Positions 1 to 9,033 of a stretch of DNA of 64,000 nucleotides are shown here, in pieces. Source of the stretch: Actinoallomurus spadix (GTDB taxonomy: Bacteria; Actinomycetota; Actinomycetes; Streptosporangiales; Streptosporangiaceae). Position 1 is the stretch's first letter; the number at the start of each line of letters is the position of its first letter. The DNA lies in NCBI RefSeq assembly GCF_024055725.1, contig NZ_JAMXMX010000007.1, positions 248,001-312,000 on the forward strand. Reading direction: 5' to 3'. The position numbers and the translations under genes were made by a program. The notes under the pieces are model-generated. The model did no database searches and had not been told where the DNA came from. It saw nothing but the letters and a program-made list of their open reading frames with translations.

Positions 1-660
1 CAGGCCGAGTTCTTCATGTGGGCGATGAACAACGGCGGCGGCTACGTCGACCAGTCCGGCAACTGGGCGATCAACAGCCAGCCCAACGTCGACACGCTGA
101 ACTACCTCAAGGACCTCACCAAGAGCGGCCTCACCCAGCCGAACCCGGAGACGACCGACCGCAAGGACGTCTTCAACGAGTTCGCACAGGGCAAGATCGG
201 CATGCTGAACGGCGCCGTGTTCATGCCGGCGGGCTTCATCAACAAGGTCAACGCCAAGCTGCCGTACGGCATCGCGCCGCTGCCCACCAAGGCCGGCTCG
301 ACGGCCAGCACACTCGGCGTGCAGGACTTCCTGGTGGCCTTCAAGAACGACGGCGGCAAGAAGAAGGACGCCGTTTCCAAGTTCTTGAACTTCTTCTACC
401 AGGCGAACAACGTCGCCAACTTCCAGAAGGAAGAGGGCTTCCTGCCGGTGACCAAGTCGGCGGGCGACGTGATCGCGAACGCCGTGCCGTACGACAAGCC
501 GTTCATCGACGCCCTGCCGAACGCGAAGTTCTACCCCACAGGCAACGCCGCCTGGGGACCGCTGGCGAACACCATCAAGGAGAAGCTCGGCACCGCCATC
601 ACCGGTGACCCGAAGAGCGTCCTGAGTGAGCTCCAGCAGACCGCGCAGAAGAACGGCTGA
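1..660 (+). CDS. Sugar ABC transporter substrate-binding protein, 3' part
   Basis: The open frame is already running at base 1, so the N-terminus, including any lipoprotein signal, lies outside the window; about 219 residues remain. The sequence has the C-terminal lobe pattern of family-1 (MalE-like) extracellular binding proteins: a G-K-I-G-M strand, an APLPTK stretch near the hinge, a helix with the FLNFFYQANN run and a W-G-P-L segment near the end. It should bind an oligosaccharide outside the membrane and deliver it to the two permeases that follow within 11 bases. The sugar cannot be named. No ATPase gene follows, so a shared MsiK-like ATPase elsewhere is likely (inference from actinomycete practice). 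Confidence 0.9.
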   Translation, partial: QAEFFMWAMNNGGGYVDQSGNWAINSQPNVDTLNYLKDLTKSGLTQPNPETTDRKDVFNEFAQGKIGMLNGAVFMPAGFINKVNAKLPYGIAPLPTKAGSTASTLGVQDFLVAFKNDGGKKKDAVSKFLNFFYQANNVANFQKEEGFLPVTKSAGDVIANAVPYDKPFIDALPNAKFYPTGNAAWGPLANTIKEKLGTAITGDPKSVLSELQQTAQKNG

Positions 661-670
661 CGGACCGCCC

Positions 671-1633
671 GTGCACGACACCATCGAGGCGCACGGCGCC
701 GGGGCCACGACCCCGGCGCCGGCGTCGCCGCCGTCGACGAGCGCCCTCCGCCGGCTCGGCCGGGCGCTCGCCCCCCTCCCGTGGATCGGCCCCGCCGTCA
801 TCCTGATCGGGGCCGTGGTCCTGTGGCCCGTGATCGAGATGGTCCGGACATCGCTGCTGAGGATCAGCTCGTCCGGGGCGACGCTCGGCAACCGCGGGAC
901 CGGGAACTACCGTGACCTGTTCGACGAGTCCGACCTCGTCAGCGTGCTGCTGCGCACCGTGGTGTGGGTGGTCGGCGTCGTCCTCGTGACGATCGTGGTG
1001 TCGCTGGCGCTCGGGCAGCTGCTCAACGCCCGCTTCCCCGGCCGGCGCATCGTGCGCTGGGCGGTCATCGTGCCGTGGGCCGCCTCGGTGCTGATGACCG
1101 CGCTCACGTGGAAGTGGATGCTCAACTACTACTACGGCATCGTCAACAAGGTCCTGCAGGGCGCCGGGCTGATCGACCACCCGGTGAACTGGCTCTCGCA
1201 CCCCACGCAGGCGATGATGTGGATGATGTGGGTGGCGGTCTTCGTCTCCCTGCCGTTCACCTCGTTCGTCATCCTCGCCGGCCTGCAGACCATCCCGGAG
1301 GACGTCTACGAGGCCGCCCGGGTCGACGGCGCCGGCCGCGCGCGGACGTACTTCCGCATCACGCTGCCGCTCCTGCGGCCGTCCCTCCTCGTCGCGGCGA
1401 TCATCAATGTGATCAACGTCTTCAACTCGTTCCCGATCATCTACGCGATGACCGGCGGCGGACCCGGAAGCAAGACCGACACCAGCACGACCTTCATGTA
1501 CAAGCTCGCCTTCAGCGGGAGCGGCGACGTCGGTGAGTCCGCCGCGATGGCGGTCGTGAACTTCGGGCTCATCCTGATCCTGGTGCTCGTCTACCTCCGG
1601 GTCGTCGGCTGGCGCGGGGAGGCACAGTCATGA
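671..1633 (+). CDS. Sugar ABC transporter permease (MalF type)
   Basis: Integral membrane permease of about 320 residues with six predicted hydrophobic segments. The ATPase-contact EAA loop is clear: EAARVDGAGRARTYFRITLP. The N-terminal 30 residues are Ala/Pro-rich and cytoplasmic. I chose GTG 671, 11 bases after the upstream stop; an in-frame GTG at 626, inside the preceding gene, would add 15 residues and has a weak GAAGAG upstream. The stop overlaps the next start (ATGA at 1630-1633), so the two permeases are translationally coupled and presumably form the heterodimeric channel. Confidence 0.9.
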   Translation: MHDTIEAHGAGATTPAPASPPSTSALRRLGRALAPLPWIGPAVILIGAVVLWPVIEMVRTSLLRISSSGATLGNRGTGNYRDLFDESDLVSVLLRTVVWVVGVVLVTIVVSLALGQLLNARFPGRRIVRWAVIVPWAASVLMTALTWKWMLNYYYGIVNKVLQGAGLIDHPVNWLSHPTQAMMWMMWVAVFVSLPFTSFVILAGLQTIPEDVYEAARVDGAGRARTYFRITLPLLRPSLLVAAIINVINVFNSFPIIYAMTGGGPGSKTDTSTTFMYKLAFSGSGDVGESAAMAVVNFGLILILVLVYLRVVGWRGEAQS

Positions 1634-2511
1634 GCGGCCGCAGCACGCCGCGTCCCAAGGACCGGGCGGGATCGGGCGACGGCGCGTTCGCCCGCCGGGC
1701 CAAGGTCGCGATCCTCGCCGGCGTGGGCTACCTGGTGGCGTTCGTGTTCATCGCGCCGTACCTGGAGATGGCGCTCACCGCGCTCAAGCCCGACCGCGAG
1801 CTGACCAAGTCGCCGACAACCCTCCTGCCGGAGCACTGGGACTTCGCCAACTTCGTCAACGTGTGGAAGGCGGCGCCGATCTGGAAGAACATGCAGGTGT
1901 CGCTCATCGTCGCCGCCGTGGCGACGCTGATCGCACTCGCGGTGGCGCTGCCCGCGGCGTACTACACGGCGCGGCACCGGTTCCGCGGGCGCGGCGCGTT
2001 CCTGCTGCTCGTGCTCGTCACCCAGATGTTCGCGCCGACCGCGCTGGTGATCGGCATCTACCGAGAGATGGTGGCGCTGGACCTGACCGACACGCTGTTC
2101 GGGCTGATCCTGGTCAACGCCGCCTTCAACCTGCCGTTCTGCGTGTGGATCCTGCACGGGTACTTCTCCAGCATCCCGAAGGCGCTGGAGGAGGCCGCCT
2201 ACCTGGACGGCGCGGGCAAGGTCAAGGCACTGGTCCGGGTGACCCTGCCGCTGTCCCTGCCCGGCCTGGTCACCGCGGTGATCTACACCTTCATCGGCGC
2301 GTGGAACGAGTACGTCGTGGCCCTGACGATCACCTCGTCGCCCGACCGGCAGCCGCTGACCGTGGCCGTCCCCGGGTTCGTCACGTCGTACCAGCAGCAC
2401 TGGCAGTACCTCTTCGCGACCTCGCTGATCGCGATCGTGCCGGTGGTCATCCTGTTCGTCTTCATCGAGCGGTACCTCATCGGCGGCCTCACGGCCGGCT
2501 CGGTGAAGTAG
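1630..2511 (+). CDS. Sugar ABC transporter permease (MalG type)
   Basis: Partner permease of 293 residues with six hydrophobic segments and an EAA loop (EEAAYLDGAGKVKALVRVTL) about 95 residues from the C-terminus, as is usual for MalG. The C-terminal GGLTAGSVK ending is typical of the family. ATG 1630 overlaps the MalF-type stop by four bases. It is the last gene of the importer; a strong hairpin follows at 2537-2567. Confidence 0.92.
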   Translation: MSGRSTPRPKDRAGSGDGAFARRAKVAILAGVGYLVAFVFIAPYLEMALTALKPDRELTKSPTTLLPEHWDFANFVNVWKAAPIWKNMQVSLIVAAVATLIALAVALPAAYYTARHRFRGRGAFLLLVLVTQMFAPTALVIGIYREMVALDLTDTLFGLILVNAAFNLPFCVWILHGYFSSIPKALEEAAYLDGAGKVKALVRVTLPLSLPGLVTAVIYTFIGAWNEYVVALTITSSPDRQPLTVAVPGFVTSYQQHWQYLFATSLIAIVPVVILFVFIERYLIGGLTAGSVK

Positions 2512-2535
2512 GCCGGTCTGCCGGTCTGCCGGTCT
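2512..2535 (+). repeat. Three tandem copies of an 8-bp unit
   Basis: GCCGGTCT is repeated three times without a mismatch directly after the permease stop codon and before the terminator hairpin. It probably arose by slippage; no function is suggested by the context. Confidence 0.8.
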
Positions 2536-2536
2536 T

Positions 2537-2567
2537 CCGGGCGGGGGCCATCGCGGCCCCCGCCCGG
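2537..2567. terminator. Bidirectional hairpin between the sugar importer and glpX
   Basis: Perfect 13-bp stem (CCGGGCGGGGGCC at 2537-2549 pairing with 2555-2567) with a 5-base loop, in the 62-base gap between convergent genes. There is no T-tract on either side, as is common for actinomycete terminators. Confidence 0.75.
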
Positions 2568-2573
2568 CGTGCG

Positions 2574-3608
2574 TCAGCCCGCCGCGTCGAAGTCGATCGC
2601 GGAGTAGGCCCGCAGCTTGGACAGCTTGTGCTCGCTGTGGATCCGGCGGATCGTCCCGCTGCGCGAGCGCATGACGAGCGAGTGCGTGGACGTGATCCCC
2701 TTGCCGTACCGGACGCCTTCGGCCAGCTCCCCGTCGGTGATGCCGGTCGCGGCGAAGAACACGTCGTCGGAGGCCACGAGATCGTCCGTCGTCAGCACGC
2801 GCGACAGGTCGTGACCCGCGTCGATCGCCTTCTGCCGCTCCGCGTCGTCCTTCGGCCACAGCTTGCCCTGCAGCACGCCGCCGAGGGACTTGATCGCGCA
2901 GGCCGCGATGATGCCCTCGGGCGTGCCGCCGATGCCGAGCATCAGGTCGATGCCCGTGCCCTCCCGGGCGGCCATGATCGCGCCGGCCACGTCGCCGTCG
3001 GTGATGAACTTGATCCGCGCGCCCGCCTCGCGGATCTCCTTCACGATGCCCTCGTGCCGCGGCCGGTCCAGGATCACGACGGTCACGTCGCCGGGCGAGC
3101 AGTGCTTCGCCCGCGCGACCGCGCGGATGTTGTCGGCCACGGGCGCCTCGATGTCCACCAGGTCCGCCGCCTCCGGGCCCGTCGCCAGCTTCTCCATGTA
3201 GAACACCGCGGACGGGTCGTACATCGTGCCGCGGGGACTGACGGCGATCACGGCGATCGCGTTGTTCATCCCCAGCGCCGTCAGCCGCGTCCCGTCGATC
3301 GGATCGACGGCCACGTCACAGTCGGCGCCGGTGCCGTCGCCCACCTGCTCGCCGTTGTACAGCATCGGCGCGTGGTCCTTCTCACCCTCGCCGATCACCA
3401 CGACGCCGTTCATCGAGACCGTGTTGATGAGCTGGCGCATGGCGTTGACCGCGGCCCCGTCGGCTCCATTCTTGTCGCCGCGGCCGACCCACCGGGCCGC
3501 GGCCATCGCCGCCGCCTCCGTCACGCGTACCAACTCCAGGGCGAGGTTGCGGTCCGGGGCGTGGGCCTCGGTGGTCAGCGGGGACGATACGGTCGTTTCT
3601 TCAGTCAT
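2574..3608 (-). CDS. glpX: Fructose-1,6-bisphosphatase class II
   Basis: GlpX family, 344 residues, normal length. It hydrolyses fructose 1,6-bisphosphate to fructose 6-phosphate in gluconeogenesis. Metal and substrate motifs are visible: [10 protein letters not shown] near residue 75, [10 protein letters not shown] near 100, and GIGGTPEGI near 210. ATG at 3608. It is divergent from the TetR gene and is followed by a convergent sugar importer. Its pairing with a DUF4245 gene is the conserved arrangement seen in mycobacteria (glpX Rv1099c next to Rv1100). Confidence 0.96.
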   Translation of the reverse strand: MTEETTVSSPLTTEAHAPDRNLALELVRVTEAAAMAAARWVGRGDKNGADGAAVNAMRQLINTVSMNGVVVIGEGEKDHAPMLYNGEQVGDGTGADCDVAVDPIDGTRLTALGMNNAIAVIAVSPRGTMYDPSAVFYMEKLATGPEAADLVDIEAPVADNIRAVARAKHCSPGDVTVVILDRPRHEGIVKEIREAGARIKFITDGDVAGAIMAAREGTGIDLMLGIGGTPEGIIAACAIKSLGGVLQGKLWPKDDAERQKAIDAGHDLSRVLTTDDLVASDDVFFAATGITDGELAEGVRYGKGITSTHSLVMRSRSGTIRRIHSEHKLSKLRAYSAIDFDAAG

Positions 3609-3694
3609 GGCGATGTGGGCCTTTCCTGGCGGGCTTTACCTGACGGGTCACCCGGACGGGTCTCCTTCGATCGTATTTCCGAGCAGACAGGGCG

Positions 3695-3700
3695 TAATCT
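3695..3700 (+). promoter_or_regulatory. Possible -10 box of a leaderless transcript
   Basis: TAATCT lies ten bases upstream of ATG 3710, so transcription would begin at or next to that ATG and give a leaderless message. No good -35 box is visible. It would drive the 18-codon leader and the TetR gene. Confidence 0.4.
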
Positions 3701-3709
3701 AGGGCCGTC

Positions 3710-3766
3710 ATGAGCAGCGACATCGAGTGGCAGGCACCTCTCATCCCACGAGGAGCGCGTCAGTGA
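3710..3766 (+). CDS. 18-codon upstream ORF overlapping the TetR start
   Basis: ATG 3710 opens a frame of 18 codons (begins MSSDIEWQAP, ends RGARQ) whose TGA overlaps the GTG of the following TetR gene in a GTGA arrangement. It lies right after the possible -10 box, so it could be translated from a leaderless mRNA and couple translation into the regulator gene. Whether it is a real peptide is unknown; its AGGAG (3751-3755) also serves as ribosome binding site for the next gene. Confidence 0.35.
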   Translation: MSSDIEWQAPLIPRGARQ

Positions 3767-4374
3767 GCGTCGAACCCGTCTCGCGCACGTCGGACCGTGG
3801 CGCCGCGACGCGCAGCGCGCTGCTGGCGGCCGCCCGCGAGGTGTTCTCCGAGGCCGGGTTCGCCCAGGCGGCGGTGACCGACATCGTCGCCAAGGCGGGG
3901 GCGAGCGTCGGCAGCCTGTACCACCACTTCAGCGGCAAGGCCGACCTCTACCTGACGCTCTTCGGCGAGTTCCAGGGCCGCCAGCAGGAGCGCACCCGCG
4001 AGGCCGTCCACCGGGCCCGAGACCTCGGCGAGTCCGACCCCATGCGGTTGTTCATCGCGGGCGCGCGCGCCTACCTCGACGGCTGCCTCGCCGAGCCGGA
4101 CCTGTCCCGCCTGTTCGTGTCCGGCGACGGGCCGCCCGGCTTCGACCGGGTGCTGCGCGACCGGCTGCGCACCTGGGCGCGGCGCAACGCGGCGCTGTTC
4201 GAGACGGGCGACGGCGACGTCGATGAGGCCCTCGTGGTCGTGCTGACCGGCGCGGTGTCCGGCGCGGTCTCGGAGGTGGCGCTGTCGGAGGACGAGGAGG
4301 CGTCCCGGCGGCTGGCCGACGACGTGCTGGCGATCATTTCGAGTCTGGAGAGCCGGCGTGAGCGAAGGTCGTGA
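3763..4374 (+). CDS. TetR family transcriptional regulator
   Basis: DNA-binding regulator of 203 residues. The N-terminal helix-turn-helix is clear (FAQAAVTDIVAKAGASVG followed by LYHHFSGKADLY, residues about 35-65). The C-terminal ligand domain is not assignable to a ligand. I chose GTG 3763 because AGGAG sits seven bases upstream; an upstream in-frame start at 3727 has no such site. The gene overlaps the DUF4245 gene by 17 bases and is divergent from glpX, so either could be a target. Confidence 0.9.
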   Translation: MSVEPVSRTSDRGAATRSALLAAAREVFSEAGFAQAAVTDIVAKAGASVGSLYHHFSGKADLYLTLFGEFQGRQQERTREAVHRARDLGESDPMRLFIAGARAYLDGCLAEPDLSRLFVSGDGPPGFDRVLRDRLRTWARRNAALFETGDGDVDEALVVVLTGAVSGAVSEVALSEDEEASRRLADDVLAIISSLESRRERRS

Positions 4375-5116
4375 CGCGACCCGGGCGCCGGTGAGCGAGA
4401 TGTCCTCCGAGCCGGGCGGCGCCGAGCCCGAGGAGGCGGCCGCGGCGGAGCGCGAGGTGTCCCCGAAGCCGGGCGGTGCAGGTACGGACGGCGCCGCGCC
4501 GGGCGCGGAGGGCGCCGCCGGTGAGGGGCCGATCGTGGTGTCGCCGTCGGTCTACCGGCGGCTGATGTCCGGGGTGCCCGGGTTCATCATGGCGATGCTG
4601 TCCTGCATGGTGGTCGTCGGCTTCGTCCTCCTGGTCACTCCCCGGCGCAATCCGAACGCCATACCGCAGGTCGACTACCACTCCGACCTGAACGGCCTGG
4701 TGGCGACCGCGCCGTTCACCGTGCAGGCCCCCCAGGGCCTGGGCCCGAAGTGGTACCCCACCAGTACGCGGCTGACCGGCCGGGCGAACGGCCCGATCGG
4801 CTGGCACCTCGGGTACTACACGCCGGACAAGCAGTACGCCGCGCTGGAGGAGAGCAACGAGCGGCCCGACGGCGGCGACGGGTTCGTCGCCCGCATGACG
4901 AGCCAGGGCCGGCCGGACGGCTCGCTGCAGGTGGCCGGTGTGACGTGGGACAGGACGTTCCGCAAGGACAAGGACCAGCGGTCACTGGTGCGGCGGCTAC
5001 CCGGCGTCACGCTGGTCGTGACCGGCACGGCCTCGTACGAGGAACTCGCCGTACTCGCGGGCTCGCTGACGCCACAGCCGAAGTCATCCCCGGGGAAGAC
5101 CGAAATCCCCCAATAA
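4358..5116 (+). CDS. DUF4245 membrane protein
   Basis: 252 residues: a long Ala/Glu/Pro-rich cytoplasmic N-terminus (about 60 residues), one transmembrane segment (about residues 75-95, FIMAMLSCMVVVGFVLLV) followed by PRRNPNAIPQVDY, then an extracellular domain of about 140 residues. The layout matches the actinobacterial DUF4245 family, usually found beside glpX as here. Function unknown. GTG 4358 lies inside the end of the TetR gene, suggesting translational coupling. Confidence 0.85.
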   Translation: MSEGRDATRAPVSEMSSEPGGAEPEEAAAAEREVSPKPGGAGTDGAAPGAEGAAGEGPIVVSPSVYRRLMSGVPGFIMAMLSCMVVVGFVLLVTPRRNPNAIPQVDYHSDLNGLVATAPFTVQAPQGLGPKWYPTSTRLTGRANGPIGWHLGYYTPDKQYAALEESNERPDGGDGFVARMTSQGRPDGSLQVAGVTWDRTFRKDKDQRSLVRRLPGVTLVVTGTASYEELAVLAGSLTPQPKSSPGKTEIPQ

Positions 5117-5217
5117 GTCGGGCGATTCCGGTACTTTGGGGATCATGGGGACCCCGCTGATCGTCGCGCTTGCGGAATCGGGTGCAGGCCCGCGCCTCCC
5201 TCTGGAGACGTACAACG

Positions 5218-6903
5218 GTGGACTCCGCCTTCACAGACCGTGACGTCCCGCCGGACTCCACAGGACCGGACTCCCGGGGACCCCGCCCCAGGGAAGCGGT
5301 CCTCTCCTCGGTGAGCGGACGCGAAAGCGCGAGCACGGCGGCGGCCGTCGCCCTCGTCGTCGGCCTGGCGCTCGGCGGCGGAGGCTGGCTCGTCTACCGG
5401 AACCAGACCGCCTGCCAGGACCGGTCACTCACCGTGACGGCCGACCCGGCCATCGCACCGGCGATCACCGAGGTGGCGGTCCGCTACAACAAGGCCCGCT
5501 GCGCCGACGTGAACGTCGTGACCGGCGACTCCGCGCAGACGGCGGGACTGCTCGCGAACGGCGGCCGGGCGGCCGGCGCACGGCCCGACGTCTGGATCGC
5601 CGACTCCTCGCTGTGGTTCGACGGCGTCAGGATCCAGGGTGTGCGGTCCGCGACGTCCGTGGCCTCGTCCCCGGTGGTGTTCGCCATGACCCCGGACGGC
5701 GCCCGCCGCCAGGGCGCGCGGCTGGCGCAGCAGGGATGGGGTGCGTTCGGCGGCGGCGGCGGTTACAGCCTGCGCCTGCTCGACCCGATGCCGTCCGCGA
5801 CCGGGATGACCTCCCTGCTCGCCCTCTCCGCGGCCGCGGGCGGCGGCTCCGGCGGCCTGGAGAGGTTCAGCCACATGCTCCAGGGCGTCAAACCGTCCTC
5901 GAACACCATGGACGCCATCGCCGGCCTCGCGGACCAGGGAAGTCCCCCCGTACTGCCCCTCTCGGAGCAGACGATCCAGCAGCAGCGGCAGGAGGGACGC
6001 CAGGTCACCGCGGTTTACCCGGCGACGGCGCCCACCCTCGACTTCCCGTACGCCGTCCTCACCACCGACCGGGAACGCCGGCGGATCGCCGCCGGCCTGC
6101 TCGACGCGCTGCGCTCGGCCGACGGCGCGGCCCGCCTGCACGACGCCTGGCTCCGCACCCCGGCCGGCGACGCGGGCCGGCTGGCCGCCTCCGGGCTGCC
6201 CGCCGCCGCGCCGCGCGTCCTGCCCGTCGTACGCCCGGGAGTGGCGCTCGCCATGCGCGCGACCTGGCAGAAGATGCAGCAGGGACTGCGGGCCATCGCA
6301 CTGGTCGACGTCTCGGGCGCCACACTCGCCCGGATGGGCGCCGGCACCCGCGAGCAGGTGATGACGGGCGCGCTGAGCAACGGCCTGTCCCTGCTGGAGG
6401 ACGACACCGAGTTCGGACTGTGGGCCTTCCCCGCCCGCCACCGCCCGTACCGGCGGCTCGTCGAGGCCGGGCCGCTGCGCGAACTCGGCACCACCGGAAC
6501 CCGCAGGGCCCGCCTGCTCCAGCGGATCGGACGGCTCCACGCGAGAAAGGGCAGGGACGGCGGCATGTACGACGCCATCCTCGACGCCTACCGTGAGCTG
6601 TCCCAGAGCTACCGGCCCGGAATGCTCAACGAGATCCTCGTGCTGACCGGCGGCGCCACCGGCGGCGACGGCCTCACGCTCGACCGGCTGGTCACCGAGC
6701 TGAAGAAGGACTTCGACCCCGAACGCCAGGTCAACATCACCCTCATGGCCTTCGGAGACGGCGTCGACATGAGGCCGCTCCGGAGGATCGCCGGCGCGAC
6801 GGCGGGCGCCGCCTACTCCATCCAGAACGACCAGCAGCTCATGACCCTGTTCCGATGCGCCGTCGCCCTGCGCGTCAACGAGAACCTGCCCTGCCCGCAC
6901 TGA
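5218..6903 (+). CDS. Membrane-anchored solute-binding / von Willebrand A protein
   Basis: About 561 residues from GTG 5218 (GGAG at 5204-5207). Order: short cytoplasmic part, one membrane segment (about residues 37-58), a periplasmic-binding-protein-like domain (about 65-330, TVTADPAIAPAI and RPDVWIADSSLW are typical of its N-lobe), then a VWA domain (about 350-555) beginning ALVDVSGATLARM. The metal-site motif normally reads DxSxS; here it is DVSGA, so the second serine is lost and cation binding may be weak. It is followed three bases later by a histidine kinase, so it may act as an extracellular sensor or ligand-presenting partner (inference). Confidence 0.8.
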   Translation: MDSAFTDRDVPPDSTGPDSRGPRPREAVLSSVSGRESASTAAAVALVVGLALGGGGWLVYRNQTACQDRSLTVTADPAIAPAITEVAVRYNKARCADVNVVTGDSAQTAGLLANGGRAAGARPDVWIADSSLWFDGVRIQGVRSATSVASSPVVFAMTPDGARRQGARLAQQGWGAFGGGGGYSLRLLDPMPSATGMTSLLALSAAAGGGSGGLERFSHMLQGVKPSSNTMDAIAGLADQGSPPVLPLSEQTIQQQRQEGRQVTAVYPATAPTLDFPYAVLTTDRERRRIAAGLLDALRSADGAARLHDAWLRTPAGDAGRLAASGLPAAAPRVLPVVRPGVALAMRATWQKMQQGLRAIALVDVSGATLARMGAGTREQVMTGALSNGLSLLEDDTEFGLWAFPARHRPYRRLVEAGPLRELGTTGTRRARLLQRIGRLHARKGRDGGMYDAILDAYRELSQSYRPGMLNEILVLTGGATGGDGLTLDRLVTELKKDFDPERQVNITLMAFGDGVDMRPLRRIAGATAGAAYSIQNDQQLMTLFRCAVALRVNENLPCPH

Positions 6904-6906
6904 CCG

Positions 6907-8088
6907 ATGAACGCCACCCTGTCCGCACGGCTGCACGTCACGGTCCGGCTACTGATGTACGCCCGGCTGCTGCTGCTCGCGATGGCGGTCGTCCTCGTGC
7001 CCGACGAGCCGTTCACCTCGGCGCTGCTCGTCCCGATGGGCATCGTCGCGGTCATCTCGCTCACGGTGGCGCAGCTGCCGGGCCGGCTGCTGCCGCTGCT
7101 GGCCCGCAGGCCCCTCACCCTGGCGGTCGACGCCGCCGCGGCCTACCTGGTCCTGGAGCCCGCCGGCGCCTTCGGCCCGTTCTTCCTGTTCAGCGTGGTC
7201 ACCTCCGCGCTGGCCGGAGTGCTGTACGAGTGGCGGGGCCTGCTGTTCGTCTGCGCGCTGCAGGTCATGCTGTACGACTGGGCCGCCCGGTCCATCCAGA
7301 GCGTCGGCATCCAGGCGGTCGTCGCCCTGCCGGTCTTCTACCCGGTGGCGGGGTGCGTCGGCGTCGCCGTGCACCGCCTGCTCCAGCAGTACGCCGAGGC
7401 GGAGGAGGCCCGCCGCGACGCGGAGGTGGTCGCGGCGTCCGCGGAGGAGCGGCTGAGGCTGTCCCGGGACATGCACGACTCCCTCGCCAAGACGCTGCAC
7501 GGGGTCGCCCTGTCGGCGGCGGCCCTGCCGGCCTGGGTGCGCAAGTCCCCGGCCCGGGCCGAGCAGGAGGCGGAGAACATCGCCTCCGGCCTGAAGATCG
7601 CGCTGGCGGAGGCCAGGGAACTGATCGCCGGCCTCCGGGACGGCCACCAGGACCGGCCGCTGGCCGAGGCCGTACGGCGGATGACGGCGGAGTGGGCGGC
7701 GAGCACCGGAATCGCGGTGGAGGTCGGCGTGACCGACGACGTACGCCTCCCACCCGTCCGGCGCGCGGAGACGCTGGCGATCCTGAAAGAGGCGCTGACC
7801 AACATCGAGCGCCACGCCGCCGCCGAGACCGTGCGCGTCACCCTGACGGCGGACGACCGCGGCGCCGAACTGTCGGTGCGGGACGACGGCAAGGGCTTCG
7901 CGTGCCCGCCCGACATGGCGGACCTGACGGCCGCGCTGGCACGAGACGGTCACTACGGCGTCGTCGGGATGGCGGAACGGGCCAGGCGGGTCGGTGGCCT
8001 GCTGACCCTGGCGTCCTCACCCGGCGACGGAAGCATCCTCACGGTCAGCCTGCCGGAGGTCAACGGAGTACGGGAGGCGGTTCGATGA
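6907..8088 (+). CDS. Sensor histidine kinase (NarL/DesK type)
   Basis: 393 residues. Five or so hydrophobic segments in residues 15-160 with little extracellular sequence, a short coiled linker, the HisKA_3 dimerisation box (LRLSRDMHDSLAKTLHG, phospho-acceptor His near residue 189) and a C-terminal ATPase domain (EALTNIERHA N-box near 300, DDGKGF G-box near 325, GVVGMAERARRVGG near 355). Its stop overlaps the response regulator start (ATGA at 8085-8088). The intramembrane sensor has no large ligand domain, so the preceding SBP-VWA protein may supply sensing. Confidence 0.93.
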   Translation: MNATLSARLHVTVRLLMYARLLLLAMAVVLVPDEPFTSALLVPMGIVAVISLTVAQLPGRLLPLLARRPLTLAVDAAAAYLVLEPAGAFGPFFLFSVVTSALAGVLYEWRGLLFVCALQVMLYDWAARSIQSVGIQAVVALPVFYPVAGCVGVAVHRLLQQYAEAEEARRDAEVVAASAEERLRLSRDMHDSLAKTLHGVALSAAALPAWVRKSPARAEQEAENIASGLKIALAEARELIAGLRDGHQDRPLAEAVRRMTAEWAASTGIAVEVGVTDDVRLPPVRRAETLAILKEALTNIERHAAAETVRVTLTADDRGAELSVRDDGKGFACPPDMADLTAALARDGHYGVVGMAERARRVGGLLTLASSPGDGSILTVSLPEVNGVREAVR

Positions 8089-8723
8089 TCAGCGTCATGG
8101 TGGTGGACGACAACCCGGTCGTGCAGATGGGGCTCGTCGCGCTCCTGGAGACCGCCGACGACCTCAAGGTCGTCGCGACGGCCCGTGACGGCCGGCAGGC
8201 CATCGACGTGGCCCGGCAGCTCCGCCCGGACGTCGTCCTGCTCGACGTGCGCATGCCCGACGTCGACGGGATCCGTGCCGCCGGCCCGCTGTCGGCGATC
8301 AGCCGGGTGCTCATGCTGTCCTACAACGAGGACCCCGCGTCGATCCGCGACTCCATCCAGGCCGGGGCGTGCGGTTACCTCGTCCACGGATCCTTCTCCC
8401 CGGACGACCTCGTCACCGCCATCCGCGACGTCGTGGCGGGCCGTGCCAACCCGCTCTCCGCGGTGGCGGCCCGGGTGGTGGTGGAGTCCCTGCAGTCCCG
8501 GCCCGGCGGGCCACCGGCCGGATGCGGAGGGCTGGGCCTGTCCACGCGGGAGGTGGAGGTCATGCGGCTGATCACACAGGGACGCTCGAACGTGGAGATC
8601 GCCGGCGAGCTCGTCCTGTCCGAGAAGACCGTCAAGAACCACGTCAGCCGCATCTACGCCAAACTCGGGGTCCGTACTCGGGCCGCGGCGATCGCCCGCT
8701 GGCTCGGCACGGCGAACTCCTGA
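8085..8723 (+). CDS. LuxR/NarL family response regulator
   Basis: 212 residues: receiver domain with acidic pair in VVDDNP and the phospho-acceptor Asp54 in LLDVRMPDVDG, then a LuxR helix-turn-helix (LSTREVEVMRLITQGRSNVE, then KTVKNHVSRIYAKLGVRTR). The conserved switch lysine after beta-5 (usually GYLxK) is replaced by His (GYLVHGSF), which may alter signalling. ATG 8085 is coupled to the kinase gene. Ends 60 bases before convergent xseB. Confidence 0.94.
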   Translation: MISVMVVDDNPVVQMGLVALLETADDLKVVATARDGRQAIDVARQLRPDVVLLDVRMPDVDGIRAAGPLSAISRVLMLSYNEDPASIRDSIQAGACGYLVHGSFSPDDLVTAIRDVVAGRANPLSAVAARVVVESLQSRPGGPPAGCGGLGLSTREVEVMRLITQGRSNVEIAGELVLSEKTVKNHVSRIYAKLGVRTRAAAIARWLGTANS

Positions 8724-8783
8724 GGGCGCACGGCGCCTCGGCGGCGCCGCGGCCGTCGCCGGGCGGCGCCTGCTCCCGCCGGG

Positions 8784-9020
8784 TCAGAAGGGGGCGCCCT
8801 CCGGGCGCTCCGCCGGCTCGGCGCGCTCGGCCATGGCCGCGGCGAGCCTGGCCCGGGCGCCCTCCAGCCACTCCTCGCAGATCGCGGCCAGTCTCTCGCC
8901 GCGCTCCCACAGCGCCAGGGACTCCTCCAGCGTCAGGCCGCCCGCCTCCAGGCGTCGTACGACGTCCGTCAGCTCGTCACGGGCCTGCTCATAGGACAGC
9001 TCCGGTTTCTCCTCCGCCAC
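8784..9020 (-). CDS. xseB: Exodeoxyribonuclease VII small subunit
   Basis: 78 residues, usual family length. Signature [20 protein letters not shown] then [20 protein letters not shown]. It pairs with XseA to degrade single-stranded DNA. I chose GTG 9020 with a purine-rich stretch (GGGTGGGG) just upstream; GTG 9029 is an alternative. The two exonuclease genes are usually adjacent; here they are separated by a zinc-ribbon membrane protein gene and a miniature inverted-repeat element placed directly upstream of xseB. Confidence 0.93.
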   Translation of the reverse strand: MAEEKPELSYEQARDELTDVVRRLEAGGLTLEESLALWERGERLAAICEEWLEGARARLAAAMAERAEPAERPEGAPF

Positions 9021-9033
9021 GGTCCCCACCCTA

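Noticed and set aside
1863-3713. 616-codon plus-strand frame across the permease and glpX
   Set aside because: Runs antisense to glpX and out of frame with the permease; Arg/Ala/Asp-rich composition typical of a shifted high-GC frame.
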